Below are positions 48,901-60,960 of a stretch of DNA of 64,000 nucleotides, piece by piece. Location of the stretch: contig JADFUC010000856.1 in assembly GCA_019722365.1 (NCBI GenBank), forward strand, positions 992,001 to 1,056,000, written 5' to 3'. Under the pieces are notes generated by a model. That model was not told the origin of the DNA and did not search any database. It was given only the letters and a program-made list of their open reading frames with translations. Position 1 is the first letter of the stretch, and each line of letters opens with the position of its first letter. Origin of the DNA: Lithospermum erythrorhizon. Its lineage: Eukaryota > Streptophyta > Magnoliopsida > Boraginales > Boraginaceae. The position numbers and the translations under genes were made by a program.

Positions 48901-49496
48901 TGCTTTATTATTTACATGTGGCACCTAACCTATGTGGTATGGGTGTAATTGTGTAAATGAACTATGTTGTTAGTTTCTCTCTTTAATAATCCTTAGTGCA
49001 CTTCTTTGGCATCGCCTCATGGGAAGAAATGTGTTATCTACTCGTGTTAGTGGTTCGGACAAACTTCGTGCTTATGCTCATTGTTCCAAAAACTATGTAA
49101 GTATTATATCCTCACTAAAAGCTACATTATCGTTCTTATTTGAATAACCTATCTAATTACCATACGTTCGAGTTTATTTCCAATTTACAGGCACGAATCA
49201 CATTGTTGTTTCTCAACCTAGATGGTAAAACAACATTTGAAGTGAATCCATATGTTGAAAATGGCATCTCAAACAAGACTTCATCGGCATTCAGAGAAGA
49301 GTATCATCTCACAGGGGAAGATGGCAATTTGCAAAGCAAGAAAGTAGTCTTGAATGGAAAAACATTAACAGTAGGCAAAGCTGGTTCGATTCCTTCTTTG
49401 GAACCTGTTAGGATCAAACACTCTGACCCAATTATTGTTGCTCCTTTCTCCATTGTATTTGTTGTTATCAACATAAAGGTTCCTGCTTGTAGTTAG
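42975..49496 (+). CDS. Heparanase-like GH79 glycosidase (beta-glucuronidase type)
   Basis: Plant GH79 enzymes cleave glucuronic acid from arabinogalactan proteins or, in some Lamiales, from flavone glucuronides. They enter the secretory path. Exons: 42975-43256, 44511-44547, 44912-45095, 47292-47437, 47794-48024, 48559-48874, 48997-49096, 49191-49496. All sites are GT-AG and in phase, giving 533 residues, normal for the family. Near the N-terminus IAYLVNILGLCSWLYL is a signal peptide or anchor. Then come FICATIDWWPPEKCDFG, RLGGTLQDK, FGFTQGCLSMTRWDEL, HGWELGNELSG (acid/base Glu219), VTHHIYNLGPG, AWVGEAGGAWNSG (nucleophile Glu336), SFWYLDQLG, KTYCRQALIGGNYGLL and a beta-sandwich tail ending PFSIVFVVINIKVPACS. 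The 117-residue spacing of the two glutamates equals what I recall for Scutellaria baicalinase. Substrate cannot be told from sequence. The frame also extends upstream to a TTG, but ATG 42975 is the first ATG. Confidence 0.93.
45096..47291 (+). other. Long GH79 intron 3 with unclassified insertion
   Basis: This 2.2-kb intron is far longer than its neighbours. From about 45720 to 46830 base composition is richer in G and C and unlike the AT-rich flanks. It contains a TATA-like GGGGTATTTATAGG near 46601, as in LTR promoters, but no coding motif, clear ends or target duplication. It may be part of an LTR. Confidence 0.35.
48460..48490. repeat. Stowaway-like MITE end in GH79 intron 5
   Basis: GAAACGGAGGGAGTA is the complement of TACTCCCTCCGTTTC, the consensus end of Stowaway MITEs with its TA. 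The partner end is not evident, so this may be a single relic end. Confidence 0.4.
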
Positions 49497-50135
49497 TGTT
49501 TGGTAGTTGTTAATTTCGTGTGCTAAGTTTACATTTTATATGATAATGTACATATAAGAGTTTCAAACAATACAGTAACATGGCTATTTATATTATATAC
49601 TGTATATGTGTATTTAACTAAATGAGAATATCAGCAACATGAACAATCAGCCAGGACACCGGGAAGATGAATTATTGATTTATTTATATTCCATCTCAAT
49701 TATTCATTATTCTGCTAATTCATGTTAATTAAAAAAAAAACTAAATTTGGAGTTTATGTTGTTTTGATTTTAGGGGCATTTGTTGGTTTATTATTCATAA
49801 TTCTGATGTTAATCATAAAAATCATAAATTTGGAGTTTTTGTTGTTTTAATTTTAGGGTAATTTATTTATATTTAAACTTAATTATTTGTTATCTTGGTA
49901 ATTGAGTTTTAGAATATCTAATTTTGAATTTATTTTGTTTGGATTTTAGAATATCTAATTGAGTTTTAGAATATCTAATTTTGATATTTAAACTTAATTA
50001 TTTGTTATCTTGGTAATTGAGTTTTAGAATATCTAATTTTGAATTGGTGATGGTGTACTTGGAGGGAACCAAACCAAGTAATATGAAAAAATTAAGTAAT
50101 ATGAAAAAATTAGTTATTATCGCTCCAAATTTTCA
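49497..50135. repeat. Convergent 3' intergenic region with perfect 60-bp repeat
   Basis: Lies between the stop codons of two tail-to-tail genes. ATTTAAACTTAATTATTTGT... (60 bases) is identical at 49871-49930 and 49986-50045. AATATCTAATT units recur between. A second duplicated motif (AATTTGGAGTTTTTGTTGTTTTAATTTTAGGG-type) sits at about 49743-49775 and 49827-49859. Both genes' poly(A) sites must lie here. Confidence 0.75.
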
Positions 50136-53100
50136 TTAAAAATTTATGTCAAGCTCGAAATTTGGAGAGGGAGCAATGGCTAATTTATCGGTAGTGGAAC
50201 TACCTTGGTCGGAAACTCCAACTCCAAAATCATTTTTAACAAGCGTGGTTGCTCCAGAATCTACATCCTCCATGTTCTCCACCACAACTTCCGAACTATT
50301 TTCCCCGCCGTCGGAAACTGTCATCGTTACTGCTGAACAGTCGGAACCACCAACAACATCTAGATTTTCTGGGACAACAGATGGGCATTCAACATCAGAT
50401 TGCTCTATGGCCGGTGACGATTCTTCATTATGTTCAGTATCCTTCTTGATATCTGCTCCATTCGGCTCCCAAGGATGCATGCACCTTGGTTGAACTCTTG
50501 ATCTGATTTAACAACAAACACAAAAAGGATAAATTGTCATTCAACAAGGCTCTCTCATTGATATGACTAGTATGATCAAGATCACAACTTCCAATCCTGG
50601 TAATACTTAGATCTAACCAAACGGTAGAAAAAAACGGTTTCCATGGCGGCCAGGTCAAGGGATGGGGATATGCTCATATGGTATACTAGCAGGATCATAG
50701 TCAAATTTAAAGGTTCACGTCTCCCTAGAGTCTAACCGTAAGCGATCAAACGAAAAAAAGATCAATCCGATGTTCGATTAGATAAAAGTGATTCAGGATA
50801 TCCATAAAAATGAGTTTTAATGAACAAGCAGTTGAAATATCTCAGTCTAAATATGTAGATCAACTTGGGAGGACAATTAGGAAAATAACCGACACCTGAA
50901 GAGCTTAACAAGACAGATAAATATTGACTTCAACAAGTGCTCAGGAGCATTTGCAGCTACGCATTCTCTTGGAATTATGATTGTAACAAAATAACAGGTC
51001 CCTGAGTAAAGCCCAGATCTTCATTTCTTTAGCTATGAGAACATGATGCTTCACATAAAAGGTGCCGATTTGATGCACTTGGTGCATCACCCACTATCTA
51101 ATACGGAGTACTAGTCTAGGAAAATCTTAGCAGTTATTAATATTATCGAGACTTACTCATCTCAACATCAACTCATAAAAAAAAATTTAGAGCATCACAA
51201 ATGACAAACTTACCTGCTATACAAGAGCATATAAGCTCCCTGAGATAAAACGTCATCCAGATCAACTCGAGCAACCTGAGTAAAATCACAACTTTAGATA
51301 TGGTAATGGTGGGTTGAAAAAAATGGCATATCTACAGTTCTTCAATGCGTGGAAGATATAAAAAAATATTAACAAAAAGGGACAAGAACAATAATATATC
51401 GAATTCTTAGTACTCAGAAATACTGTAAACAATCACGAAGAGGCAGATCACAAGCAAAAAAGGTGGAACTATAATGATCAAACAGAATCACTCACGATTC
51501 AACATATGTTTTGCCCGTACCATTAAAGAGCAGATATACATGTAGGAGGGCCATCAGCCAAGTATTTCCTCATGTATATAATAATTGTGCCAAGAGGACT
51601 ATTGACACTTGACAGATTACATGTGGTCAAACACATCTCCCTCCTTTCCATATTAGTTGACAGTTGCCACTTTTTAACTTCAATTACAATTTAAAAAAGT
51701 ATCTTACATATTATGAATATAATGAATAGGCAATTATGACTCCTTTGTAGTGTTATTTGGTCAAAGTTTGACTAAGTTTTAGGACCCCCAGGTAAGAAAA
51801 ATGTCAATCAAAAATGGGAAGAAGGCAGTATATTGCTGTCCTATTCATCTCATTGTTGTCCTACTCATCGCATTGAAGAGATGTAATCTATCAGTCTATC
51901 TGAATTTATTCTTCAAGCATGTGTAACAACAACTCCCAACTAAAGGTACATAAACTCAAATTTAAAGTTGGACGTAAAAATACTATAAAGGTTAGCAAGA
52001 GAATAATCAACAAAAAACAATAGACAAGAAGGGAAAATTTAGGCAAAGAAAGCTATACCTTACAGTCATCAATTCGATACCACTGGCCACGAAAATCTTT
52101 CACGTAACAGATGTAGTGGCCAAAGAAAGAAGCATTCAGCATATCAACATGAACAATAACTGCATATAACTCGTAAATATCATTATCACCCCCTGCTTTA
52201 CTCATGTATGGACCGAGGTCTAATTTCTCAGGAAATGTCACCCTTTTATTTAGTTTCCCGAACCTCCCACTCTGCAGCATTGGAAAATCAATAGAACTTA
52301 AAGAGTCCCCTCTAGGTATACAGTAGTCTATTAAAAAAACAATAGAACAGGCCCCACAGTTAGTAGATAAGGAGCAAGCGGAAATGAAAAGGAAGGCATG
52401 TAGTATAAAAAAGATTGAAGAAAACGATAGAAACTGTGCACTTGAGATAAGCCACGTAATAATGTTTTGGAGGAACTTATAGTAAAATGTCTACGGTCTA
52501 CAGATTTTACAGTTTTTTATTTCTGTTTTTTCTTAAATCCTTGTGCCAAATGAGATTTGGGCCTTTATGAATTAAAAAGTTGAATAAATTGTTTCTAATT
52601 TCATGGAAACTTCTACATGAATCCAGACAATAAGGACCTGGTGTTCATTTTATTTGAGTAAAAGCTTTGCATTCTTAGTCTCTTGCTAGGAGAAAGTGCT
52701 GCATTCATATCTATAATTCAAAATATGTTATGGTACCATAGCACAAGAAAGTTTCTCATGAGCACATAATCCTAAAAGATGTTTGGTATTCCAAATGATG
52801 ATTACTGATTTTGTATGTTTGCAACCAGAAGAAGCTTAAGATCAAAAGAAAATAACATAAATCCAGTAGACACCTGGAATCTTTTCAAGGCAATCGTTAG
52901 TATGTTTGGTGGCAGATGGACTGAAAGGCGCTTCCAAGCTGCGACATACTCATTACATCTGCAGCATGTGCCACTTTCATTATCAGTGAGGACAAAAGCA
53001 GAATTATAGCTGAATCAGTTCTACTTTTTATAAACCAAAATATGATTGCATGTCGTGCAGACAGTGAGCATGCAATAGTAATAACTAATAAACAGTATTA

Positions 53101-56100
53101 TGATATAGATTGCAATTGCACATAATCATTACTCGTTAAATGAGGAACTCATACCAATAATAACTGGCGTATTTCTAATCATAGTGAAGTAAAACAACAA
53201 TACCAAATGGCGTATTTCTAATCAAAGTGAAGTGAAAGCTGAGCTTAAAGAAGAATAAATAGCATTGTCAGTCATAATCGAGAAGTGTACATATGTCAGG
53301 TTTAAGAAATGAAATTATAGGAATGGTACTTCAAGATACAGGAAACAGGGAGGTCTTGGCAGTGAACTGGTGTAAACATGCATACCTATCGCATTTGTAC
53401 ATATTCTCTCCGTGGAGCGACTCTTTGACAGTGAACTGGTCTAAGCATTCTTCCAAAGATGCGACATCTCCTTGAATTTCAACGGTTAAATCCATCATAT
53501 TTTCCAACTGATTTGATATATTATTGCATTTTGTACATATGACCTGGACGATGAAGTCAAATTCAAATCATGCCGAGGAAAGGGGTCGGAACGAATTTGA
53601 TGTGGACTACAAACAATGTTGGTGATGTATAAGGATATGTGCCAAATAAATGGTTTCATAGAATAAGAAGTTAATGTAAAGGAATTGCAATGTAAATCTT
53701 TTATAGAAATTACAGGCTGTTATCTCCATGTCATACTCATGAACAGGAGCACTACCTGAGATTGCAGCTGACCCCCAAAGATATGCTGAATGAGGGTAGT
53801 CTCTTGAGAACGAGGATGAACAGCCTTTTCACCGCCAAATTGGTCAAGACATACAGATTGCATTGTATCAATTGCAAACCTATAAAGGTAAAATTTCACA
53901 AATTTAGGCTTGGACAGGCCACAGGTCAAGTGAACCTCTACTAGAATCGCCATATAGAATATTATGTAAGTGAAACCAAGTTAACAGTTAATAAGTACCT
54001 CATAAACTCATGGGAGTCCTCTTGACTCCCATGCCCAAGATTACCACCAATGTTAGGCAATCGAGAGAGTATATTAATTGGTGAAAATGGATGTGAACTT
54101 TGACTTGCTCTTTCCAAGTGAGATTGGAATTCGCATAGAAAGCACCAATCATTCCGCCTGCCTGGTAGACAACAAAAATTGATGCAAGACAGTATAAGTT
54201 TAACTGTCAACTTTAACATGAATCAGGAATGAGCTTAGATTCATGAATTTACATTCTCTTCTATGCCCTTTCGTTAGTAGGTAGGCAACAAGCGGTTTGG
54301 TAAATGCAAGACACTGTAGCACTACATTGGCAAAGCAGCTGCAGGTAGACTCAGAGGTCAGTAAAACTTTCTATTCTGACGGAAAAACCCCTAGCATGAA
54401 CTTTTAAGACATAATTACCGAAACTAAAGCACCTGTTTCCACAATTTAAAAGACCACAAGGAAGGAAGCCAGGACTCTCCCAATCAAAAAGTTCAACAAA
54501 TTCCTCATAGGGGAAAAGTATCTGCAAAGAATAGAAGGGTTCACGTGAAGACCTCCTCAATTAATATATTTCATGAAAAGTACATGAAGAAAAAAAAAAT
54601 CTACCTTCCCCGAGTGATGTACAATATCAGCTGTTTCACCGGAACGATGCCGTGTCGATGTAGAATGATTTGAATTAGTTTTTCTTATTAATTTAAGGTT
54701 ATTACATTTTGCCTTATGCTCAGAAATCCAATGGGACCGTTGGCAAGCTTCAGAGCTGAAAATGGAGAGAAACAAATAGATATATTAAATGAACTACACA
54801 ACCCCAGACTGCATCATAGCGGAAGAAGTAAGAAACCACGGCAACTAATGCAACAAGCAGGATTCAGCAGGTCAGCGACCAAATAAACAAATGAATAAAT
54901 AAAAGTACATAATTAATATTCTTAAACCCTAACAGGCGAAAACAGTATTGGACGAAAAATCAAGAATCATGTTGCTTCAAATAAAAAACACTTCTCCCTC
55001 CATCTCAAAAAGATTGTCTAGTTTGAGTCCCGATGGTCAAGAATAACCAACTTGGCAATCTTAATTGACAGACATAACTTTGATCCAAATTAAATTATCA
55101 TGCTAATAGTAAATACACTAAAAATGTTTTCACCAAATACCATACAACATATGGAGGTCAAATCGAAAACCATAACTACCCAAATTCAAAAAATTACAAT
55201 TTTTGGGGATAATATGCAAAAAAATAAATAAAATTAACTTTTCAAATATATATATATATATATATACTCAAGGGGTTTACCAGTAGCTGATTATCTTTCA
55301 ACGAGAGCAACATTGGTTGGTTAATCTAAATTACCATGCTAATATTTAACCAAATACTATACAACATACATAAAAATACATTCTTGACTCCAAAATTCAA
55401 ATGCACAACTATCAAAATTCAAAGATGGACAAAGCAGCTGATTATCATGCTACTAGTAAATACTAAAACAATATTGTCACCAAATACCATACAACATACA
55501 TAACAATACATTCTTGATTATTAATTGATAACCCCAACTACCCAAATTCAACATATTACCATTTTTGGGGATAATATGTATAAAAAAAATTAACTTTTTT
55601 AAATATATGTATTTACATGCTAATATTTCACAAATACTGATTATCAGTAGCTGATTATCTTTCAACGAGAGCAACTAATCTAAATTACCATGCTAATATT
55701 TCGCCAAATACTATACAACATACATAAAAATACATTCTTTATTTCAAAATTCAAATACACAACTATCAAAATTCAAAGTTTACCAGTAGCTGAGTATCAT
55801 GCTAATACTAAATACTATAAAAATATACATTCTTCATTCACAATTGAAAACCCCAACTACCCAAATTCAAAAAATTACAATTTTTGCTGCTAATATGTAT
55901 ATATATAAAAAAAACTACTTCTAAAAAAAATATTGGGGTTTACCAATAGCTGATTATCTTGCAACGAGAGCAACGTTTCTTGGTTAATTTTCCACAAACA
56001 GCACATGGTTCAGTAGCATCAGCAGCCATATCAAAACCCCTTTTCCTACTATTTAAAGAAGAATATGAAGAGGAAGAAGAATGGTTAATGGGGTCCTCAA

Positions 56101-56224
56101 AAAGGAAGAATTTAGAGGCAGTGTCCTTCAAAAAACGGTGCAATCCAAACCCTAGGCCCACAATGAATGTGGTAATGATGAATTGCACAAACCAATTCAC
56201 ATTCAGATCCACTGCTACTTGCAT
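50136..56224 (-). CDS. Ubiquitin carboxyl-terminal hydrolase, UBP18/19-like with MYND finger
   Basis: A cysteine protease that removes ubiquitin. Minus-strand exons: 55944-56224, 54605-54755, 54433-54521, 54253-54338, 53999-54161, 53756-53879, 53386-53543, 52874-52958, 52059-52271, 51214-51275, 50136-50496. All are GT-AG and in phase; 590 residues. Domains: a membrane span near the N-terminus ([14 protein letters not shown]), a MYND zinc finger across exons 1-2 (CAVCGKL..CSRC..C..C..H..C, about residues 80-115), then the USP core from about 165. Cys box: [18 protein letters not shown] with active Cys175. Zinc CxxC pairs: CTKC and YKCDRC. His box: [14 protein letters not shown] with His431, followed by WYRIDD. 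The C-terminal exon is acidic and Ser-rich. VQPR after LLYSR matches UBP18/19 rather than UBP16. ATG 56224 is the first ATG; longer reading would need a non-ATG start. Confidence 0.94.
51630..51760. repeat. Stowaway-like MITE relic in UBP intron 9
   Basis: Begins CTCCCTCCTTTCCATATTAG, like the CTCCCTCCGT-type end of grass and eudicot Stowaway MITEs. The other end is not clear. A similar start, CTCCCTCCATCTCAAAAAGA, is present near 54993 in UBP intron 1. Confidence 0.35.
55246..55266. repeat. (AT)10 microsatellite in UBP intron 1
   Basis: Ten and a half AT units in a row beside the donor-copy repeats. Likely length-variable between individuals. Confidence 0.9.
55270..55960 (-). repeat. Tandem decayed copies of the UBP exon-1 donor region
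   Basis: The exon 1 end and its donor (minus strand CTCTCGTTGCAAGATAATCAG then CTATTGGTAAACCCC, 55935-55972) recur as CTCTCGTTGAAAGATAATCAG-CTACTGGTAAACCCC near 55272-55312 and, partly, near 55635-55676 and 55780-55800. Spacer blocks (ACATACATAAAAATACATTC; TACCATGCTAATATTT) repeat with them at about 160-330 base steps. Confidence 0.8.
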
Positions 56225-56299
56225 CGAAAGGAAACTGGACAATCAATTTGGGATATTCACAACCTTAATCCTTTGGAAGTCATTTATTTATATTTAGTC

Positions 56300-58870
56300 A
56301 TTAATTCTCCATTTGATCCCCTATAATATAATGTCCCAGCATAGCTTTTCTAGTTTGTCGCCCATAAGATTATTATTTTCGGATGGGCTTTGTTCTAGAT
56401 TTTAATCTGATCTGAAATGATTATTTTGTCGCAAATGATAAGTAAAGTTTAGAGGTATATTTATGAGCTTGAATTTGAAAGGCCATGGTTTTAGTGTGTA
56501 TGTGAAATTCGCATCTTTATTTTTAGTGTGATCGGCACTTTACTGAACTTTCTCCGGGCGGGCCCTGTGTCTGGCCATTAAATAAACAATTTTAAATTTA
56601 GTAAAATGAAAAACATATTCACCGTAAAATACTGGCGTTGAGTCACGATAAAATGACTATTTGTCACTGCTTGCTTTCAAAATATAGGGTGTGTGAAATG
56701 ATTATTTTTGCCCTCACTATTTGCAAGTGTAGTAGTTAGGAAGTTTCATTAAAGGCAAAATTGGCGTTTATTTCAAAAAATTATGTCGTGTTGCCCCGCC
56801 CCTGCGCGCCTCAGCCCCGCTCACTGCCGCACCATGACTCCGCACTGCGCCGTCACTTACCTGCTTTGGCGTACGAGCAATGAAGAGGTGAGGCGGAATT
56901 TGAAAGGCAAGACAGATTAAAAAGTAGTTTAATAATTTAATAAAATAAAAAAGTGAATAATCGAATGAATTGAAGTAAGCAAAAGCAACTTCTTTTTGTG
57001 ATGAGCAATAATAATAATCGAAGGTTATTTGTTTTTGAAAGAATAAATTCCTCGGGCTGCTTATGCTCACGCCCCTCGAACTCTCCGTATCTTCCTCCCA
57101 TTCCCCCCCTTGCCCCAATCCCTCACGCCTCGCGCTGATTTCAACCAAACCAATTTCTTTTCTTTTAATAGCAAAATAAAATTTATTTATTTATAATAGC
57201 AAGACCCGATTGATTTATGTATAATAAAAAAAAACCAATTTTATTTATTTTGAAGAAAATGGCTGGTGAAATGAGTTAACAAAAGAAATTTACCAGAAAT
57301 CCTTGTGTCGGACTTGAGCACTTGGCTGTTCGCCGGAAACTTGAGGAACATTTTGGAATTGATTTATCTGATAAAAAGTTTTTTATTTGGTGCTGGTGGG
57401 TGTAGAATTGACAAAACCCAATAACTATTTGTTGATTTTTTTGAGCTGGAATCTGCATAAAATCAGTTGAATTTGGTGGAAATGAAGTATTTTTGGCCCA
57501 GTTGTTGTATCGATTTGGTTGGTTTTACTTGCTCTTTTTAAAAATTTGGAATTAGCTCAAAATCGGTTGAATTTGGTGGCAAAGGAGTGTGGGAGATATG
57601 GTGGGGATAGGAGGTGGGGAGTGGAGAGCGAGTAAAGGGAGGATGGGATGAGGGGTGGGGGTGGAAGTAGGTAGAGGATGGGGAATAGGTAGGCTGCCAA
57701 TTTCCATGGTTTGGGCGTTGCTTGACAATATGTTTTTCCACTACTGTTTGAAGGATTCTTTGGTATGAAGTTGTATTACATTGGTAGAGCACGATACCCT
57801 TTTAGATTATCTCGCATGGTTGACTAACAAGCTATCATTTTAGGAGGTTTCTTGATGGGCACCTTGTTGCGAGTTCATCGAGGGGGTCGTTCTTTTGATG
57901 ATGGGAATTATGGTGGGGATAGGGGTGGGGTGGAGGCGGGGGCTCAGGGGATGGGGGTGGGGTGGAGGCGAGCAAGTGGCCAGGCTCAGCGTAATGAAAG
58001 CTTGTAACTCTTAAACACACAGAAATAGAGGAGGAGCAAATAATTCTTCTTATTTGGGTGTGTGTATAGGCTCGGGCAAAATGGTCGTTTTGTGACTGTT
58101 TTAAAGGGGTAATACGCAATCATTTCATAATGAAATTTAGGTGTATGGGAGTGAAATGCTGGGTGCTTAAAAAAATAGTTAAGGGGTTACAGGAGTAGTT
58201 CGGTGCTTGACAATTAAAAATGTTCTTATGAGGCTTATGCTTGATAAAGCCATGTCTGGCTTTATCGACCCACAAATAACTATAATTAAAGGCTGAAGCT
58301 TACACATTTGTTTTTTAGCATCTTTAAATCCCTCACAGGCACCATTATTACACTGGGCTTTATTACGTCCATATTTTTTTAACACAATACCATGCCAGCC
58401 TGCCCAGCTTGCTTTATTCCCCGCTACCACCTAAAATCCAACAAACAATTCAGCGAAGAGTCAATTTGATAATACAAAGGTAGAAGCAAAAGGCGAGCAA
58501 GGCTTAAGACATATTCTTTGTCGTTTCATATAGTGTACCCACAGCGCTCTTGGGTTTTGGGTGTGTGTATAGTGTTGCCCTCTTAAATTTATGGACGTTT
58601 TACATACAACTCCCTCTTCCATTATTGGCGTAGCCTAGTTCAATATTCCTTCAATTAATAAACTAAAAAATAAATCACCATTTTCACAAAAATACAAAAT
58701 ATTGTAACACTTCAAACATATTTTAACATAAAATCACAACTTCCAAGAAATCCATATTAAATTATTCAAATTTGTAGCTCGAACCTTAATAATGTTACAA
58801 AAAAGAATACACCAGTCATTCAAATATAAATGAATATTAACCACATGAGTTAGCCTTCACTTAGCCTCTT
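56300..58870. other. Intergenic DNA, no recognised gene
   Basis: Contains the putative UBP promoter, a GC-rich patch at 56785-56880 with a strong minus-strand donor (CAAAGCAG then GTAAGTGA at about 56856-56863), G-rich plus-strand tracts at 57590-57690 and 57890-57975, and an 83-codon minus frame at 58179-58430. None matches a family I know. Either degraded or lineage-specific sequence. Confidence 0.4.
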
Positions 58871-58874
58871 GAAC

Positions 58875-59065
58875 GAATTGATTCGGAATAGGGGAAGCTT
58901 AATATCATTATACTATTTTGGTTGAATCGATTTGAAGTAGGGGAAGCTGAAGTAAATAAGTAATCATTATATTATTTTGGTTGAATTGTTTATCTTGTTT
59001 TTTGTTTGAATTGATTGGGATTAGGGGAAGCTCAAGAAATCAATATATTATTTCAGTTGAATTGT
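58875..59065. repeat. Three-unit imperfect tandem repeat
   Basis: Units share GGGGAAGCT, an AATCATTATA-type stretch and TATTTTGGTTGAAT, repeating at about 58870, 58925 and 59010. No coding content. Confidence 0.65.
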
Positions 59066-59099
59066 TTATGATGATTTTAGGTAGAAGGGAATCTGGTAG

Positions 59100-60960
59100 A
59101 AGCGATGGGAGGTCGGGATAGAGGCGTAGGCGGATGTAGCCTTAGCGATTTTTACAAAAATAATTCTATTATATATGAAGGTATATATGCAAATAATAGG
59201 CACCAATAAGCTTAAAGTTTAATTGCTTGTACTTATTTGGTCAAAACAATGAATTATTTAAAATTTGTTAGCGGAGTTCAACTTAGACCAGCTTCTGATA
59301 AATGTGTTGAATAATGGGTGATTTCAACGTATTTGAAAAAAATTGAAGTGTAATGGGTAGTTGAAAAATGAGTTTAAGTGATGTGGATTAAATTGGAGTA
59401 ATTTTTTAATTTGTTAAGATAAGGCATGTTGAGTGTTACCTTGAGGGCAATGTCGCGCCCAGCGGCCCAGCCAGCGTCGGGCGCGTCTCCCTTGTATGAG
59501 ACGAGGCGCGTGGAAGCCACAGCGTTATCGCTTGAAGAGAGAATAATTATGAAGCCACGTGTAGCGTTTAATTGGGTACAGTTCGATTTTTGATTTTTTA
59601 TCCACGTCTCAATTATTTCGGTTGATTGTTGATAACAAATTAATTTTTTTTTAAATTTTTTTTTACCAAAATTTACATCACATTTTTTTATCTATAAATA
59701 GAGAGACCACTCTCATTCAATTTGGATATAAATCACCTTTTTCAATAATTATTTATATTACTCTTTTTCTTAAGCTACTTTGTTTTTAATCTTTAAATAT
59801 CTTTTTAGTGAAATGTATCCTAATAATAATGATTTCAATAATTAAAAGTACTTTAATTATCCTTTTGACTATTTGTAACTTTTCTTTGTTTTAATAGTTA
59901 TTATTTTCAATTCTTGTGTTTCTTATTTTATAAAAAATTAATTAAAAATATGAGATCAAAAATTATTTAAATAAATATTTATATAATTTTCGTTTTTAAA
60001 AAAATCAAAAATAATTAATTTACGTGTTAATTATTCTTATTTAATTACTTAAATGATAATTTTTATAATTAATTATTTAATCATAAAAATATAAAATATA
60101 AGTAAATAAAATATTAGATAAAAGTGGTGGGAGTAGGGTGTTGAATTTTATTCAACAACCATCGTTGTAGTGTGTAAAATTTAGTGGATCTTATATCTTA
60201 AAATATTTTGTATGTTTTTATTTTTTATGATTAATAAAATTAAATGACTTTATTTGATATATATATATCAAAATAGCAAGATAATAGTATTATATTATTT
60301 TTCATCACTTATTAATATATATAATAATATTATCTTATGTAAAATATCAAAAATAGCTCTACTGATCCTCTGACGAAGGTACAAGGTAATAGTTTGAATT
60401 TTGTAAGATTCTTAATTTATACTTTCCGAAATATTGCCAATGTTTTCTACTCTTTGTACTCATCTCGCTATTAGGTTTAAACCTAGTTGTAGAGTAGTGG
60501 ATAAATTTATGTTTATTGATTAGTAGAACGAAAATTTTAGATTTAAAAACGACATCGTTTATTTAAGTTTAAAAAAAGAGAATAAAATGGCGTTATTTTT
60601 AAGGAAAAATTACTGATGCACACCGTGAGTGGACTCCTGTGCGGCTATAGGTAGAGGGTGGGGAGGAGTGGGGTAGGGTGGGGTATGTTAATGAAGAAGG
60701 TGTAGGATTGTTGAAGTTTAAAGGGAGGAGATAAGGTAGGGTATGTGTCTTTAAAGAACAAATGTGTGTGGTTCTATTTTAATTATGTAAAATGTACCCT
60801 AAACTTTAGTTTAGTGTTGGGGCAAAATAGTCATTTTATACCAAAAATGTATTTTTTGATGTTAAAAATGGGGATAAGGACCATCCGAGAAAAGATAAAA
60901 AGTTTAGGGACAAGGCCTGAAAAGAAAGCATACTATAGGGACCAACTAAAAAGTGACGCG
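59100..60960. other. AT-rich DNA with possible non-autonomous transposon
   Basis: Between about 59275 and 60180 a GTTGAATAATGGGTG string near the left and a GGGTGTTGAATTTTATTCAAC palindrome near the right enclose a GC-rich patch (59450-59590, GCGCCCAGCGG...GGCGCG). This recalls plant non-autonomous DNA elements, but inverted ends do not align well. No gene. Confidence 0.3.

Noticed and set aside
50146..50493. 115-codon plus-strand open frame
   Set aside because: It is antisense to the last UBP exon, whose minus-strand frame continues the spliced protein.
57590..57975. G-rich tracts considered as telomere-like repeats
   Set aside because: No regular TTTAGGG unit is present.
58179..58430. 83-codon minus frame with WAGWHGIVLKKYGRNK
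   Set aside because: Looks protein-like but I cannot assign a family and find no partner exons; left as unassigned rather than called.
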